Shown one piece after another: positions 34,981 through 48,083 of a DNA stretch of 64,000 bases; the stretch's first letter is position 1, and every line of letters begins with the position of its first letter. Origin of the DNA: Euphorbia lathyris (taxonomy: Eukaryota > Streptophyta > Magnoliopsida > Malpighiales > Euphorbiaceae); the NCBI RefSeq assembly GCF_963576675.1, contig NC_088918.1, positions 59,601,501 through 59,665,500 on the forward strand. Reading direction: 5' to 3'. The notes under the pieces were generated by a model. The model searched no databases, was not told the DNA's origin, and saw nothing but the letters and a program-made list of their open reading frames with translations. Both the position numbers and the translations under genes were made by a program.

Positions 34981-35784
34981 ATGTATTTTCTATAATTAGC
35001 ACATTTAAAACCAATTAATCTTATATTAGTTATTTTTAGCATTCATTCCACAGGTTTGTATTTTATTTAATTATTAGAAGTTACTAACAATTGTTTTGTG
35101 GAGTTTTCAGGACACACGAAGTTGAAAACGAATGAGAATTGAGGGAAATAATGTTGTAGGTGCTTCTAACAGAGATTCTGTCAGTGAATTCCGTAGAAAA
35201 TCAGAAACATATCATCCCAAACGCTCTCTTACAAATCTGTGACATATATCTCTGTCAGTAATGCTGAAAATTATATTTTCTTAATATTTTCTTAATTCTT
35301 TACTTCCAATCTGAATTTTACAGGTATTATGATGATAATTAAATATGGTTGAAGACTAGGGCATACCCTGATGTATTTGTAATTTAATTTATTAATTTTT
35401 ACTCATTTTGTGCAATTGATTGACTTGATTGGGAATTTTCATTATTTATGCCAATGTTGTTCATACAAACAAAGCAAACGCTCTTATTAGAAATTTAAAC
35501 TTAAGGGACTTTGACAATTAATCAAGTTTGTGTTTGAAGTGTGTTGAGCAGGAAGTCGATGGGTTCATTGGGAATTTTAGGGTGCTTGATGGGATATTGA
35601 CCTTCCCTAAGACGTACCAAATTTCATGAACCCAATTGCTTCCCGTAAGGAATCTCGGTAACATTTCATGTACTAAGTGTAGGTGGCAACTCTTTTACTC
35701 CGATAACTGGCCCGTCTGAGCATGTCGTGTTCCTAATGGGCCCTGAGCACACACAGCTCAGTCCATCAACAGACCGCTCATTTG

Positions 35785-37260
35785 ACAGACATGTCAATGA
35801 AATACAGGTCTTACAACAGCGATATCCCTTTTGAAAATCAGAGTAACCAATAAAGACACATCATTTTACGCATAGATCAAGTTTACCTCATAAAATTTTT
35901 AGAATGTGAACATAAACAGTACATACAAAGGCACGTTCTTCAAGGTATGGAGAATTAAGGAATGTAATTTTTAGTGGGGGTTTGAAAGTCTATCACACGT
36001 AAAGGTGTATGATTGATAAGATAAGCATCGGATTTCAAATTCTCTCCCCAATAAAACCGAGGCATGTTCATACCAAAGAGAGATGTACCACTGTCTATAA
36101 TAATTGTCTATTTTTCCATTTTTCCAATCCATTTTGTTGTAAGGTATAAGTACAATATGTATGATGAAAAAGCCCATCATCATTCAGAAATTTGCCAAAC
36201 AATGTGGTCTCTGTAAACTCAGTACCATTATTAAATTGTAAAACACGAATCTGCTTTTGGTATTGAGTGCTTACTATTTTATGAAAATCCTGAAAAGTTG
36301 TACAAACATCATTATTTTTTTAAGTAGGGTCACCCATATCATTATATTACATTCATCAATAAAAGTGATGAAGTAACGAGCTTTAGAAAGTGAATGTATC
36401 CTTACTGTACCCCAAACATTAGAGTGAATGATCGTAAAATGTTCTAAATTTATATTCATACTTGGTAAATAATAAATATGATGGCTCTTAGCTAGTTCAC
36501 AAGTTTCACAATGAAATTCAAATCATTCAACTCTGGGAACAACGATATGGTTTGAGTTTTCTAAGATAACCAAAAGAAAGATGTCTTGTGCCATAACCAC
36601 ATCGTTGCTTGAGTTTTGTCTTTGCTATAGGTGTGATTGGCCTGACTGAACTTCTACCCCCAATTTGATGTTAGCTCCAAGTAGTAGAGTTTGTCTCATT
36701 TAACACCATAACCAATAATCTTTCGAGTTAGAATGTCTTGAAATACATAGTACAATGGCCAAAAGGTTATAGTGCAATTGAGAGTATAAGTGATTTGGCT
36801 TACATATAAATGCTTATAGTCGAAGGATGGAATAATAAAAACAATATTCAAAGTGATATATTTGGACAAACTAATAGATCCCTCTCCAGTAATAGAAGAG
36901 GTGCTACTGTTGTCTGTTGAGATAACAAATTGGGATGAAGTGAGAATAGATTGTAAGTGATTGGGGTCCCAAGTCATATGATCAAATGCACCTGTATTAA
37001 TAATCTAGGTATTATTCTTAGTAGTTGTAGAAAATACAAATGCTTTACGCTTAGTCATATGGGCAACATTTGTTGTAGGTGATGGATCTCCCTCTGTAAC
37101 TGTCATCATTCCTTTTCATGTAATTTGCTTTCTAGATTTCTCTGTGAAGTCCCACCATTCAAGATAGCCAATTACTTCATAACAACGTTGGTTTGAGTGA
37201 CTTGTTTCACCATAATGAGTACATACTAGTGTATTGGGCGCCTCGAGATTCGGAAGAGCC
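35785..37260 (-). pseudogene. Copia-A gag end, protease and integrase remnant
   Basis: Minus-strand pieces in changing frames read in Copia order. From 37260 down: a CCHC-like knuckle (VCTHYGETSHSNQRCYEV, first Cys pair altered), a protease area near 36977 (DHMTWDPNHLQSI), a pre-integrase region, the integrase core near 36459 (HSNVWGT) and the QQNGL block near 36130. It fades near 35785 in a YFIDMSV-like block. Many stops and frameshifts make it clearly dead. Its gag frame is continuous with 62548-63247 once Copia-B is removed. Confidence 0.8.
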
Positions 37261-37265
37261 AAACT

Positions 37266-38604
37266 TGTTGAAACACCTTTCCACATAATTTTGATTTGAC
37301 AAAATTGTTTAAGTATAATTAAAAACATATTCTAAACACACTAAGTTTAAATGCTTTGATTTATTCTACTAATGTGTTTGTTCAATGTTGAGTTAAATTG
37401 TTTATAAGACACAAAGATTAAAAGGCCCAAAGCCCAATACGGAAGTCAAATCCCAAGTCAAACAGGTTAAGGCAACTCGGCCCGCGTATGTCAAAACGCT
37501 GTCGTTATGTACAAAACGCAACTCAGCGGAAGAAGGATCTAGAAGACCTTCGTGGAACAACTTCGGGACGAAGCTGCTGAGTTGATTCGACAAAGAGTAC
37601 AAGACAGCAGCTGGCTAAGAACAACTTCCAGACAAAGTGTTTCCACTTTGGGTAAAGTTCAGACGACACAGGATGCTGTCTAGTTGACCTTACCATAAAT
37701 GGAGAGACATTCTGCCGAGCTGGCCAAAAGCTGACTGAGGACAGAAGATACTCAAATCTGATTGGCCAAGAGCTCTGAGCAAGTCAGGATGACAACGACA
37801 GGAAGCCGTTTCCCTCCAACGGTTATTTTGAAATTCGAAATGACCGATGCCTCAGACGTCTCTATAAATAGAGCCCTTCAGTTGCTTCATTCAACACAGA
37901 ACTTGATCAAGCCATTACGCTGACCAAATCTCTACGCAAAGTTCTGCAAGAAAAAGCAAAGCAATCTTACACTAAATTTCATATCTTTTGTGTAAAAGTC
38001 TAGAGTGATTATTCAATCATCTAAGGTGTCTTAGCAATCATTGTTTAGGACAAACACTTATCATTTCTAGAGATTAGAAAGGAGAGGCTGAGTACTCGGT
38101 TATAATACTCAGCGAGAGATTAGGATTGAGTAGAGGTATAGAGGAAGGTACTCTTGTTATACTCAGTTGCTAAGATTGTAAAAGGTTTGATGCTCTACCG
38201 TTAAAGAGCTCAGTAGAGAATTCGAAATCTCGGAACGTGTTCCGGGGACAGGACGTAGGCTTGGAGGCCGAACCTGGATAAATCTGCTGAGTAACACATT
38301 TCTAACCTTAAACTCCTTTATATATTTATTGCTTGCTTAAACAAAAACTGACCAAGTAAAGAGGTCAAGCTGAGTTGTGCGCATTGAATATATGAGCTCA
38401 GGAATAGACTCTAAGTGCTATCTCCTGACTCAAGTAAAGAAACTGACCTAGTCACCAGTTGACTAAGCCAGTATCTTGCTATTCACTCAGCGCCACTGTT
38501 AAAACCTTTTTCTCACGAAAAAGAAGTCTGCCCTAACTTAAAATTCTTAAATAGTTCCTAACCCACCCTTGGAACTATACTTGTAACGTTATAAGGGACC
38601 AACA
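37266..38604 (+). repeat. Copia-B 5' LTR
   Basis: The LTR starts TGTTGAAACACC and ends GGGACCAACA. A strong TATA box (CTATAAATAGAGC, about 37862-37874) marks the U3 promoter. The LTR is dense in CTCAGC/GCTGAG-type words. Short ORFs inside it are shadows. Confidence 0.92.
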
Positions 38605-38606
38605 AG

Positions 38607-38618
38607 TGGTATCAAAGC
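38607..38618 (+). other. Copia-B primer-binding site (initiator tRNA-Met)
   Basis: TGGTATCAAAGC begins two bases after the 5' LTR. It matches the standard plant Copia PBS complementary to initiator tRNA-Met, with one difference from the usual TGGTATCAGAGC. Confidence 0.85.
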
Positions 38619-38666
38619 TTAAAAGCTCACTGTAAAAGGTTTAACCACCTTGAGCTGATCCCCACT

Positions 38667-40408
38667 ATGGGCGAAAACAGCACTCGGTTTCTCCCAGGAA
38701 ACCAAACAACTCAGATCTTACCTGAGGGGCTGTCCATTACTCGGCCTCCCCTATTCTTCGGGTCTAACTATACCTTCTGGAAGAATAGGATGAAAAATTT
38801 CATTCAGGCTACAAATATGAGTGCCTGGCTATCCATAGTCCAAGGCCCATTTGTACCTGTCGAAGTTGTGGCTGGCCAAACAGTTGTTAAAGCTGGGGCC
38901 AAATGGACAAAGGATGATCTCAAGAAGCTACAAAATCATGCTTCGGCTATAAACATGCTTCACTGTGCGCTCGATGCTGCAGAATATAATAAAATCTCAG
39001 GTTGTGAGTCGGCACAAGAGATCTGGAAGAAGCTGGAGGTCACCTACGAAGGAACCAATAAAGTAAAGGAGTCCAAGGTGAACCAGCAGATGAGACTGTA
39101 CGAGCTGTTCGAAATGAACAATGACGAGGGAATATCTGACATGAATGCAAGGTTTACCAACATCATCAATGAGCTCAAGAGACTTGGGAAAATCTTCACT
39201 GAGGAAGAACAACTCAAAAAGATACTCAGGAGTCTTCCTAAAGATTGGCAAGCAAAGAAGACCGCTGTTGAGGAAGCTCAGGACTTAACCACCTACAAAT
39301 ATGACGAACTCATCGGCTCGCTGCTGACCCATGAGATATCAATGAAAAACTTCGAGGTGAGGAAAAGTCTGAAGACAAGAAGCAAAAGTCTCTTGTCATG
39401 AAAGCTGACTCCACTGATGGGAGCTCAACAGATGATGAAGAGATGGCTATGTTCACAAGGAAGATGAAAAGGCTGTTCAGAAAGAATGACAAATATTCTA
39501 AGAAGCCCTACAGAAAGTTTGATAAGTATAAAGCTGAGTCCAACGACAGCAAATACAAGAAAGACAACTCAAAGCCCATTACATGCTTTGAATGTCATCA
39601 AACTGGCCATATCAAGTCAAGCTGCCCCACGCTGAGGAAAGATAAGAAGAACGGCAAAAAGGCAATGGTGGCAACATGGAGCGACAGTGATGAGTCTTCA
39701 TCAACAGAAGCTGAGGCCACCGAGTCAGCGAAGATATGCTTCATGGCTGACGAACTTGCTGAGCCGTGCGTCTCTGAGCATGCTGACCCCTCCATTGCAT
39801 ATGATGATGAGGAGCAATCAAATGAGGTAATATCACTTTCCCAGCTCAGAAACGAAATGGGTAATGCCCTGAGTGACCTCTATACACTTGTCAAAAAGTG
39901 TAATAAGAAAATTAGAGCACTCAGCAGGCGCTGTGACGAAGTTGAAGAGGTCAAGCTAAGTGACCTCAGATTCCTTCTTTAGGACAACTCAACTTTGCAT
40001 GACAACATGGAGATCATACATAAGTCTGTCTCTGAAGTCCAACCAGATTCAAAGAAACTGAGAAAGGATGTCACAAATATCTAGAACCAACTAAAGGTTC
40101 AAAACAAAAGAAATATTCCTCTGAACGCTCAGTACCGAAGTACTGGTCAGCAGAGATGGAATCCCCAGCGGAATGTCCAGTGTGACTTCTGTGGGAAGAA
40201 AGGACACACCACAAAGGTGTGTTGGCACGCTCAGCACTGGGGTGCTGACCAGTCAGTGAAAAATCCTAAACGGAAAGTCAGCTATGACTTCTGTGGAAAG
40301 AATGGCCATACCATCCAAGTATGCCGCCATAAAATAAAATATGATGCTTTACCTATTGAACCTAACAAGCAAGGACCCAAAAAGAATTGGGTACCTAAAA
40401 GTAACTAG
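38667..40408 (+). pseudogene. Copia-B gag
   Basis: This encodes the capsid/nucleocapsid polyprotein. The ATG at 38667 opens a gag domain (FFGSNYTFWKNRM, AKEIWKKLEVTYEGT-like region) ending in a UBN2-type region. A one-base loss near 39355 shifts the frame. The downstream frame holds a first CCHC knuckle (CFECHQTGHIKSSCP, about 39582-39626), then two more (CDFCGKKGHTTKVCW near 40180 and YDFCGKNGHTIQVCRHK near 40285). In-frame TAG codons occur at 39980-39982 and about 40082-40084. Three knuckles are more than the one or two usual in Copia gag. Confidence 0.85.
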
Positions 40409-40484
40409 TTACAATGCAGGTAAGCCTGAGGTGTGCTGAGAAGTCAAAGATGTGGTATATTGACAGCGCATGCTCAAGGCACAT

Positions 40485-41977
40485 TGTTAAGCCCAAAATA
40501 TACCTAAAATATCATCGTTAATTACATCAATATTACTACGAATTTATGCTATTTATAACTGTTAGGAAGCTTTTACTCTCGAATATGTTTCTTTCTTGTA
40601 AGGTACATAAATATTTGGTAAGATCCAAATAGGAACGAAAAGAGCTCGAAAACAGAAGAAAACCCTACAAAAGGAGTCGAAGACGACATAAATTAATAAC
40701 GCCAAATTAAGGACACGAACGGAAGCCGAAGAGGTGAAAAACGCTCTGTACCGCGACCGCGGCCCCCCACATTCTCGGTCGCGACACGCGTCCCTCAACC
40801 CTCTTTCCCTTCGTCCGAAGACCAAATTGTTACTCCCCCATTCTCGGTAGAGAATTTAAGATTCTCGGTACGAGCAGGAGATTTTAGAAGCCTAGTTACA
40901 CACTTTCGTTTTCGATGAAACGCGATCGTTCGGGTGGATAAAGACGTCCTTTCGCAACAGATACGACTCTTCACAACGAACACGACACTTCAATCAAGAC
41001 TCTTCAACATCTATAAATAAAGTATTGATTTGAGAGTTAAAAACATATAGTGTGATATGTGTAGAAGAAAGAGATTAGTATAGAATTTATGCAGAAATTC
41101 CGAGTCAAGTGATTCAGAAGTTAGATTTCGATTCTGTAAAAAGCAATATGATGTACACACATTGTTTACTAAATAATAACAAATTCAGTAGCGTTTAGAC
41201 ATTGTTCCAGTTTAGTTTTCATTTTGGTAGTAGACCGACCCAGTCTCTATTACGAAGATTCAACGAGAAGATTGAGTAGAGGATCCGCCCCTGAGCCTGA
41301 CAAACTCTAACGAAACCCAAGGAAAGGATTGACAACCCGTTCACTTGCAAGTCGTCGAATGTTTCCATGCTCCATGCTCTCTGTAAACTTGTATCAATTT
41401 ATATTTCATCTAATAAAGTCCGTTCTATTCGATAGATTTTTATGCAGCACTTATGGTAACCAATCCACTAAAGTGACTGCTGGTGTTTTCATTAAAACGT
41501 AGTTTAATTCAAAATCTTTACAAGGAAACTTTGTTGAACACTTAGGCAAATTATTATCTCGGTAGAGTTTTAATTTGATTAAGGTCAATTATCCCGGATA
41601 AGGGTTTTGTCGCGTTCAAAGCCAATTAATTAGAGGTTCCGTAATTTATTTCATCTTTATAATTCGTACAAAGTTTAAAGTTGTTTTCTTTGCTTAATGC
41701 AAACAAATATACTTGTTTACTTTTCTAAAGTACTAAAACGTTCCTGTTTTGCAAATTCATTCTTAAATCAGATATTTTCTAACATCTTCATACTCTAATC
41801 TAACTCTTATTCTAGCAATTTCAAAACCAAAACCGATTAAGCGATTTTCCATATTATAAACCTTAAAAGTAAATTTAACCGATTGTAAATAAGTTTTGTT
41901 AAAAAAACGTTCCCTGTGGGATCGATATCTTTTATTACTATAAGCGTATACCGTGCACTTGCGGAAATCGCTCAACA
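40485..41977 (+). repeat. Athila 5' LTR with palindromic promoter module
   Basis: The LTR contains, in order, a hairpin with arms CGCGACCG and CGGTCGCG (40752-40783) within 'ccgcgaccgcgg...ggtcgcgacacgcgt', a palindrome ATTCTCGGTAGAGAAT (40840-40855) with a half-copy ATTCTCGGTACGAG (40861-40874), and a TATA-like CTATAAATAA (41011-41020). Related hairpin and palindrome motifs recur twice inside the element. Confidence 0.92.
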
Positions 41978-41983
41978 AGTTTT

Positions 41984-42000
41984 TGGCGCCGTTGCCGGGG
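41984..42000 (+). other. Athila primer-binding site
   Basis: TGGCGCCGTTGCCGGGG begins six bases after the 5' LTR. This is the PBS form usual for Athila/Tat Gypsy elements. I recall its primer as tRNA-Asp, but that cannot be confirmed from this sequence. Confidence 0.75.
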
Positions 42001-42169
42001 AACGCCAAAATTTTTGACAAAATTTTAAATTTTTTATGTTTTATTACGAATCTAGGTTTATTCATACTTATTCAAACTTTTACATTTTATTTATTTTCAA
42101 TTACTAACATATTTATTTTTTCAAATTCTGTTTTGTAGGTAGTTTCGGTTCGTGCGAAATTTCAAGTTC

Positions 42170-45100
42170 ATGCGCAGTTCTCGAAGTTCTGGCACGTCAC
42201 CAGATCCTATTGACCCAGAAATTGAAAGAACTCTTAAAAAGAACAAGAAAGAAAAGAAAAAGAAAAACCAAACCCCAATATAAACTAAAATTACCGAGCC
42301 AGAAGTTATGGCCACACTTATGGATTACGCTAGGCCAGGAGTGGCCGGTGTAACAAACAGTATAGTTAGACCCCAAATTAATGCACATCATTTTGAAATT
42401 AAGCATGCGTTGCTTAATATGTTGCAAAATAATGTAACGTTTTACGGGTTACCTAACGAAAATCCTAATACCCATTTGACAAATTTCTTAGAAATTTGTG
42501 ACACTTTTAAAATTACTGATGTAACTGCAGAAGCAATCAAACTTCGCCTTTTTCCTTTTACTTTGAAGGATCGAGCCAAAGAATGGTTAACTTCTATGCC
42601 AGCCGCATCAATTGAGACTTGGGAGCAATTAGCCCAAGCATTTTTATCAAAATTTTTTCCTTTAGCAAAAACCGCAAGAGTCATTAAAGAGTTAACATCT
42701 TTTTCTTAAAATGATAATGAAACTCTTTATGAATCTTGGGAACGCTTTAAAGAACTTCAACGTTTATGCCCACACCACCAATTGCCCGCCGAACTTTTAA
42801 TGCAAACATTTTATAATGGACTAAATCCTACAACTAGAGGTTCATTGGACGCTATGTCTGGAGGGTTATTCATGAAGAAAACATCTGCCCAAGCAAGAGA
42901 ACTTTTGGAGGAAATGGCAATCAACAACAGTATGTGGCCCGCGGAACGTGGACACGTACCATTAGCGAAACCATCATCCTCAACAACATCATCAGTTAAA
43001 GGTATAGTGAATCTTGATCCAGTAGCGATGTTGCAAGCCCAATTTTCTGCCTTGTCGCACAAAATTGATAGGTTTATGGCACCGTGTGATCCTAATGGTC
43101 AACCCATCCAAACGGATGTGGATTACGAAGGCATGAGTGAAATTGAACAGGTAAATTTTGTCCAAGGACAAAACCAAACTAATAACCCTTATTCCAATAC
43201 ATATAATCCTGTATGGAGAAATCATCCTAACTTTAACTGGACAGATAATAATAATGCTAATGCTAATCAAAATCGTACTACTAATTATCAAAATCAATCC
43301 AGAGATACAATTAGCACTTTATCTTCTAAAATCGACAAATTTATTGATGCTATGAGCGGAAAAATAAGTAATCACGATGATGGTTTTAAACGGATCGAGA
43401 ATAAATTCGATCAGCTTATTAAAAACCAATCATCTAGCATCCATAATTTGGAGATTCAAATTGGACAACTCGCTAAATCAATTCCATCCCGTAAAGAGGG
43501 AAGTCTTCCAAGCCATACGGAAGAAAATCCGAAAGAGCATGTTAAGGCTATCACTCTTCGTTCAGGGAAAAACTACTTAGGCCCGGAAATGCCCGGAAAT
43601 TTGACCTTACCTAGAACTGATTTACCGACGCCCAAAGAAGATACATTAAAACAAAAAGATGCACCAATTGACTCTAGTACAAAAACTTTTGTAACCAAAC
43701 CACCTTTTCCACACAAAGTCTGCAATAAGGACTATGACAAACAACTTTTAACATTTTTAGACAAACTTAAGAATTTGCATATTAATTTAATGTTTATGGA
43801 TGCGATTACACAAATTCCCAATTATGGTAAATTCCTCAAAGATTTAATTTCAAAGAAAATCAGTTGGGAAGGAATTTCATCCATTTCACTAACTGAAGAT
43901 TGTAGTTCAATTGTGTCAAGTAATTTGCCCATAAAACTCAAGGATCCCGGATGTTTTACCATTCCGTGTAAATTAGGAGATATTGAATTTCCCAGTTGTC
44001 TCTGTGATTTAGGAGCAAGCATTAACTTGATGCCATTATCTATTTTTAATAAGTTAGGCTTAGAAGAAGATATCAAACGTACCAATATGGTTTTGCAATT
44101 AGCGGATCAAACCACTAAAAGACCATACGGTATAATTGAGGACGTTTTAGTTAAAGTTGACAAATTTATTTTTCCTACCGATTTCGTTATTTTAGATTTT
44201 ACTTATGACGTAAACTGTCCGCTAATTTTTGGTAGACCGTTCATGAACACGGGACGTGTTCTAGTTGATGTGTCGGAAGGGAAAGTAGTTTTAAGAATAG
44301 GCGATGATAAGATTGAGTTTGATATGAATCAAGCAATGAAATATCCTATGGAGGATTTCGCTTGTATGAAACTTGATTTAATTGAAGAATGTGTAAATGA
44401 CATTGTTCAGAAAGAAGAAATAATAGAACCTATAATAAGTGAGGAACTAGAAGATAAGGACCCAGAACCTTTGATTCGAGAAGATGGACCAGTTCTGCCT
44501 TCAATTATAGTTCCACCTAAATTAGAACTTAAAGAATTACCAAGTCATTTGAGGTACGCTTTCTTAGGCGAAGGCGATTCTCTACCTATTATTATCTCTA
44601 ACAAATTAACACAAGTCCAAGAAGAGAAATTGAAAGAAGTTGTTAGAAATAGGATAGGAAGTATGGGTTGGCAAATTTCAGACTTAAAAGGTATTAATCC
44701 GAGCATTGTAATGCACAGAATTCACTTAGAAGAAGATAAGCCACCTAAAGCGGATAGGCAAAGACGCCTAAATCCGAATATGAAAGAAGTAGTAAAAAAT
44801 GAGATTACTAAACTTCTGGACAATGGAATCATCTACCCTATCTCGGATAGTGAATGGGTTAGTCCAATCCATTGTGTACCTAAAAAGGGAGGCATAACAG
44901 TTGTAAGGAATGAAGAAGGTGAATTAATACCCACACGAACCACCACTGGTTGGAGAGTTTGTATAGATTATAGAAATCTAAATAAAGCAACTAGGAAAGA
45001 TCATTTTCCTCTTCCTTTCATTGATCAAATGATTGAAAGGATAGCTGGTCATGCTTTCTATTGTTTTCTAGATGGTTACTCCGGATTCTTTCAAATATAC

Positions 45101-47422
45101 ATTTACCCGGATGACCAAGATAAAACAACCTTCACATGTCCTTACGGAACATTTGCATATAGAAGAATGCCCTTTGGTTTGTGTAACGCACCTGCAACAT
45201 TTCAACGTTGTATGACTGCGATTTTTAATGATTTCATTGAAGATATCATGGAAGTTTTTATGGACGATTTTTCAGTTTATGGAGATTCTTTTGATTCGTG
45301 CCTAGAAAACTTGGATAAAGTTTTGTCTAGGTGTGAAGAAACAAATTTGGTATTAAACTGGGAAAAATGTCATTTCATGGTTGACGAAGGAATTGTTTTA
45401 GGTCACAAAATATCTGAAAAAGGATTAGAAGTAGATAGAGCAAAAACCTCAGTAATAGAGAAATTACCCCCTCCAACTACTGTTAAGGGAGTAAGATCTT
45501 TTTTAGGACATGCTGGTTTTTACAGAAGATTCATTAAGAATTTTTCTGTAATTTCCAAACCACTTACTAATTTACTCATGAAAGATTCAACCTTTGATTT
45601 TAATGAAGAATGCGTTAAAGCTTTCAAAACATTGAAAACGGCTTTAGTCAGTGCACCTATTATTGCTAAACCCGATTGGGATTTACCCTTTGAAATTATG
45701 TGTGATGCAAGTGATTTAGCTGTCGGATGTGTTCTAGGTCAAAGGAAGGATAAGAAACTTCATGTCATTTATTATGCAAGTCACACACTGTCTGGTGCAC
45801 AATTAAACTACACCACAACAAAAAAATAAATGTTAGCTGTAGTTTTTGCATGTGACAAGTTTAGGTCATATTTATTAGGTTCAAAAGTTATTATTTATAC
45901 TGATCATGCAGCATTAAGATATTTATTTGCTAAGAAGGATGAAAAACCACGTCTAATTAGATGGGTTTTATTGTTACAAGAATTTGATATAGAAATAAAA
46001 GACAAAAAGGGAGTAGAAAACCTTGTCGCCGATCATCTATCGAGACTTGAAGATGAAAACGGTCCTATAGGTGAAACTATCGGTATACGAGATGATTTCC
46101 CTGATGAACACCTCTATCAAATAAAAAGTGCCATGTCACCATGGTATGCAGATATTGCTAATTATCTTGCAGCCAATATTGTTCCGGAAGGACTAGATTT
46201 CCAACAAAAGAAGAAATTTTTCTTCGATATTAAACAATATTTTTGGGAAGATCCTTTTTTGTTCAAGACTTGTGGTGACGGGATAATTAGGAGATGCGTT
46301 GGTGAAAATGAGTATGAATCCATAATGTCGGAATGCCATTCTAGCTCTTATGGAGGACATAATGGAGCTAACAAGACAGCAGCTAGAATATTTGAAAGTG
46401 GTTTCTTTTGGCCTACGATGTTTAAGGACGTCCGTTCATTTATTACTCGTTGTGATAAATGCCAAAGAACAGGAAATCTAGGAAGGAAAGATGAGATGCC
46501 CCTCACAACCATATTAGAAGTTGAAGTCTTCGATATGTGGGGAATAGATTTCATGGGACCTTTTCCCCCTTCTTTTGGTAAAAATTACATATTAGTTGCC
46601 GTTGATTATGTTTCAAAGTGGGTTGAAGCAATTGCAACCCCGACGAACGATTCTAAAGTTGTCATTAGTTTTCTTGACGATATATTTTGTAGATTTGGTT
46701 GTCCAAGAGTCATCGTTAGTGATGGTGGTACTCATTTTATAAACAAGAGTTTTGAAACGCTTATGAAAAAATATGGAGTACGCCACCGCGTATCAACGCC
46801 GTACCATCCTCAGACAAATGGTCAGGCGGAGATATCAAATAGAGAACTCAAATGGATTCTAGAGAAAACAGTTTCATCTTCTAGAAAAGATTGGTCTCGT
46901 AAACTCAATAATGCGTTATGGGCATACCGTACTGCATTTAAAACACCAATAGGAATGACCCCATACCGCTTAGTGTATGGAAAGGCATGTCATTTGCCTG
47001 TCGAATTAGAACATAAAGCCTATTGGGCTATTAGGGAACTTAACTTTGATTTACAACAAGCAGATAAGAAACGTTTGCTCAATTTGAATGAGTTAGATGA
47101 GTTACGTCATCTATCTTACGAAAATGCAAAGATTTATAAAGAAAAAGTGAAAAAATGGCACGATGCCAAAATTAAAGTTAAACACTTTAATGTTGGGGAT
47201 AAATTGTTGTTATTTAATTCACGACTTCGTTTATTTCCAGGAAAACTTAAGTCCAGATGGATAGGACCATATTTAGTCGTCAAAACATTCGATTATGGTT
47301 CTTTAGAATTGGAAGGTCCTACCGGAGTTCGATTCAAAGTTAATGGTAATCGATGTAAAATCTATTACGAAAATATTTCCCAACTAGGAATTGAGTTCGT
47401 AACAAGATTGTCTGACGTATAA
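42170..47422 (+). pseudogene. Athila gag-pol polyprotein with three stops
   Basis: One reading frame of about 1,750 codons runs from the ATG at 42170 (MRSSRSSGTS, then DPEIERTL) to the stop at 47420. Stops interrupt it at 42281-42283, 42707-42709 and 45827-45829, all TAA, with no frameshift. Domains in order: gag capsid (LRLFPFTLKDRAKEWL, MSGGLFMKK), Athila-type protease (CDLGASINLMP near 44010), RT (WRVCIDYRNLNKAT, MPFGLCNAPATFQ, VFMDDFSVYG), RNase H ([24 protein letters not shown]), and integrase with an HHCC-type zinc region ([14 protein letters not shown]) and the core ([27 protein letters not shown]). I see no CCHC knuckle in gag. Two of the three lesions look like GAA to TAA. Confidence 0.92.
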
Positions 47423-48083
47423 ATTACTCAGTTTTTCTTACACAGTTTATTTTGTTTTATTGCTTTTTATATTTTTGTTTATTTTATTTTATTTTTTATT
47501 TTTTTTCAAAATGCAAATTTTATGATTAGATGACTTTATGTTATGCTTTTAAAAAAAACATAAAATATTTTTATTTCATGATTTTAGATTTAATTTTTAG
47601 AAATTAAGATGAATTTGAAGTTTCAGGAAATTCTCTGCCGAGAATTTAGAATTCCCTGCCGAGAATCCCCTTTTTAAGAATAGTTCAAACAGGTTCGGAT
47701 TTCTCTGTTCATACCAAGAATTTTAAATTCTCTACCGTGAATCGGGAGGTAGCTTCGATGCCTGATTTCCGCAGGAAATCAGCGTGTCGCGACCGCGGCT
47801 TAGCCATTCTCGGTCGCGACATGCGTGTTTCCTGCGCTATCAGGTCTGAAACATTCTAACCCCTTCAACATACCTCTTGACAATCGAAACCTTAAGTTTC
47901 TTCATTCCCGAAAGGTGTAATTTATACCTTTTCATAATTAAAACAATACCTCTTTTCATCTTAAACTCTTATAAATTAATCCTAGAGGATTCAAGTTCTG
48001 TTACGATTCATTTCATCTTTGTCAAAACTCTGCTTTTTCTTCGCCAACATCGTTCTTTGCTAAAGTAACACAAACTTTGCACC
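47423..48083 (+). promoter_or_regulatory. Spacer with hairpin/palindrome module ahead of accessory ORF 1
   Basis: After pol comes a T-rich stretch, then palindromes ATTCTCTGCCGAGAAT (47630-47645), ATTCCCTGCCGAGAAT (47651-47666) and a decayed ATTCTCTACCGTGAAT (47727-47742). A hairpin follows with left arm CGTGTCGCGACCG (47783-47795) and right arm 47811-47823 (one mismatch, 15-nt loop), then a TATA-like TATAAATTA (47970-47978). The ATG of accessory ORF 1 follows at 48084. The arrangement resembles the LTR module, but the palindromes precede the hairpin. Promoter function is inference. Confidence 0.5.

Larger units (their letters stand above)
23316..35784. mobile_element. Unidentified 12.5-kb insertion in Copia-A
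   Basis: This block interrupts Copia-A between integrase and reverse transcriptase. It contains several recognisable elements (listed separately), but the carrier sequence at its two edges (23316-23871 and about 34783-35784) matches no family I recognise. No terminal repeats or TSD were found at the joins. It may be a LARD-like or Helitron-like carrier, or a patchwork of several events. Edge positions are accurate to perhaps 50 bp. Confidence 0.4.

Noticed and set aside
37402..37602. Minus-strand ORF repeated at 61340-61540
   Set aside because: It is present twice only because it lies in the two Copia-B LTRs; opposite to the element and without any domain.
40562..40983. Minus-strand ORFs in the Athila LTR, repeated near 52788-53209
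   Set aside because: Open frames produced by the GC-rich hairpin region of the LTR; duplicated with the LTR, no independent support.
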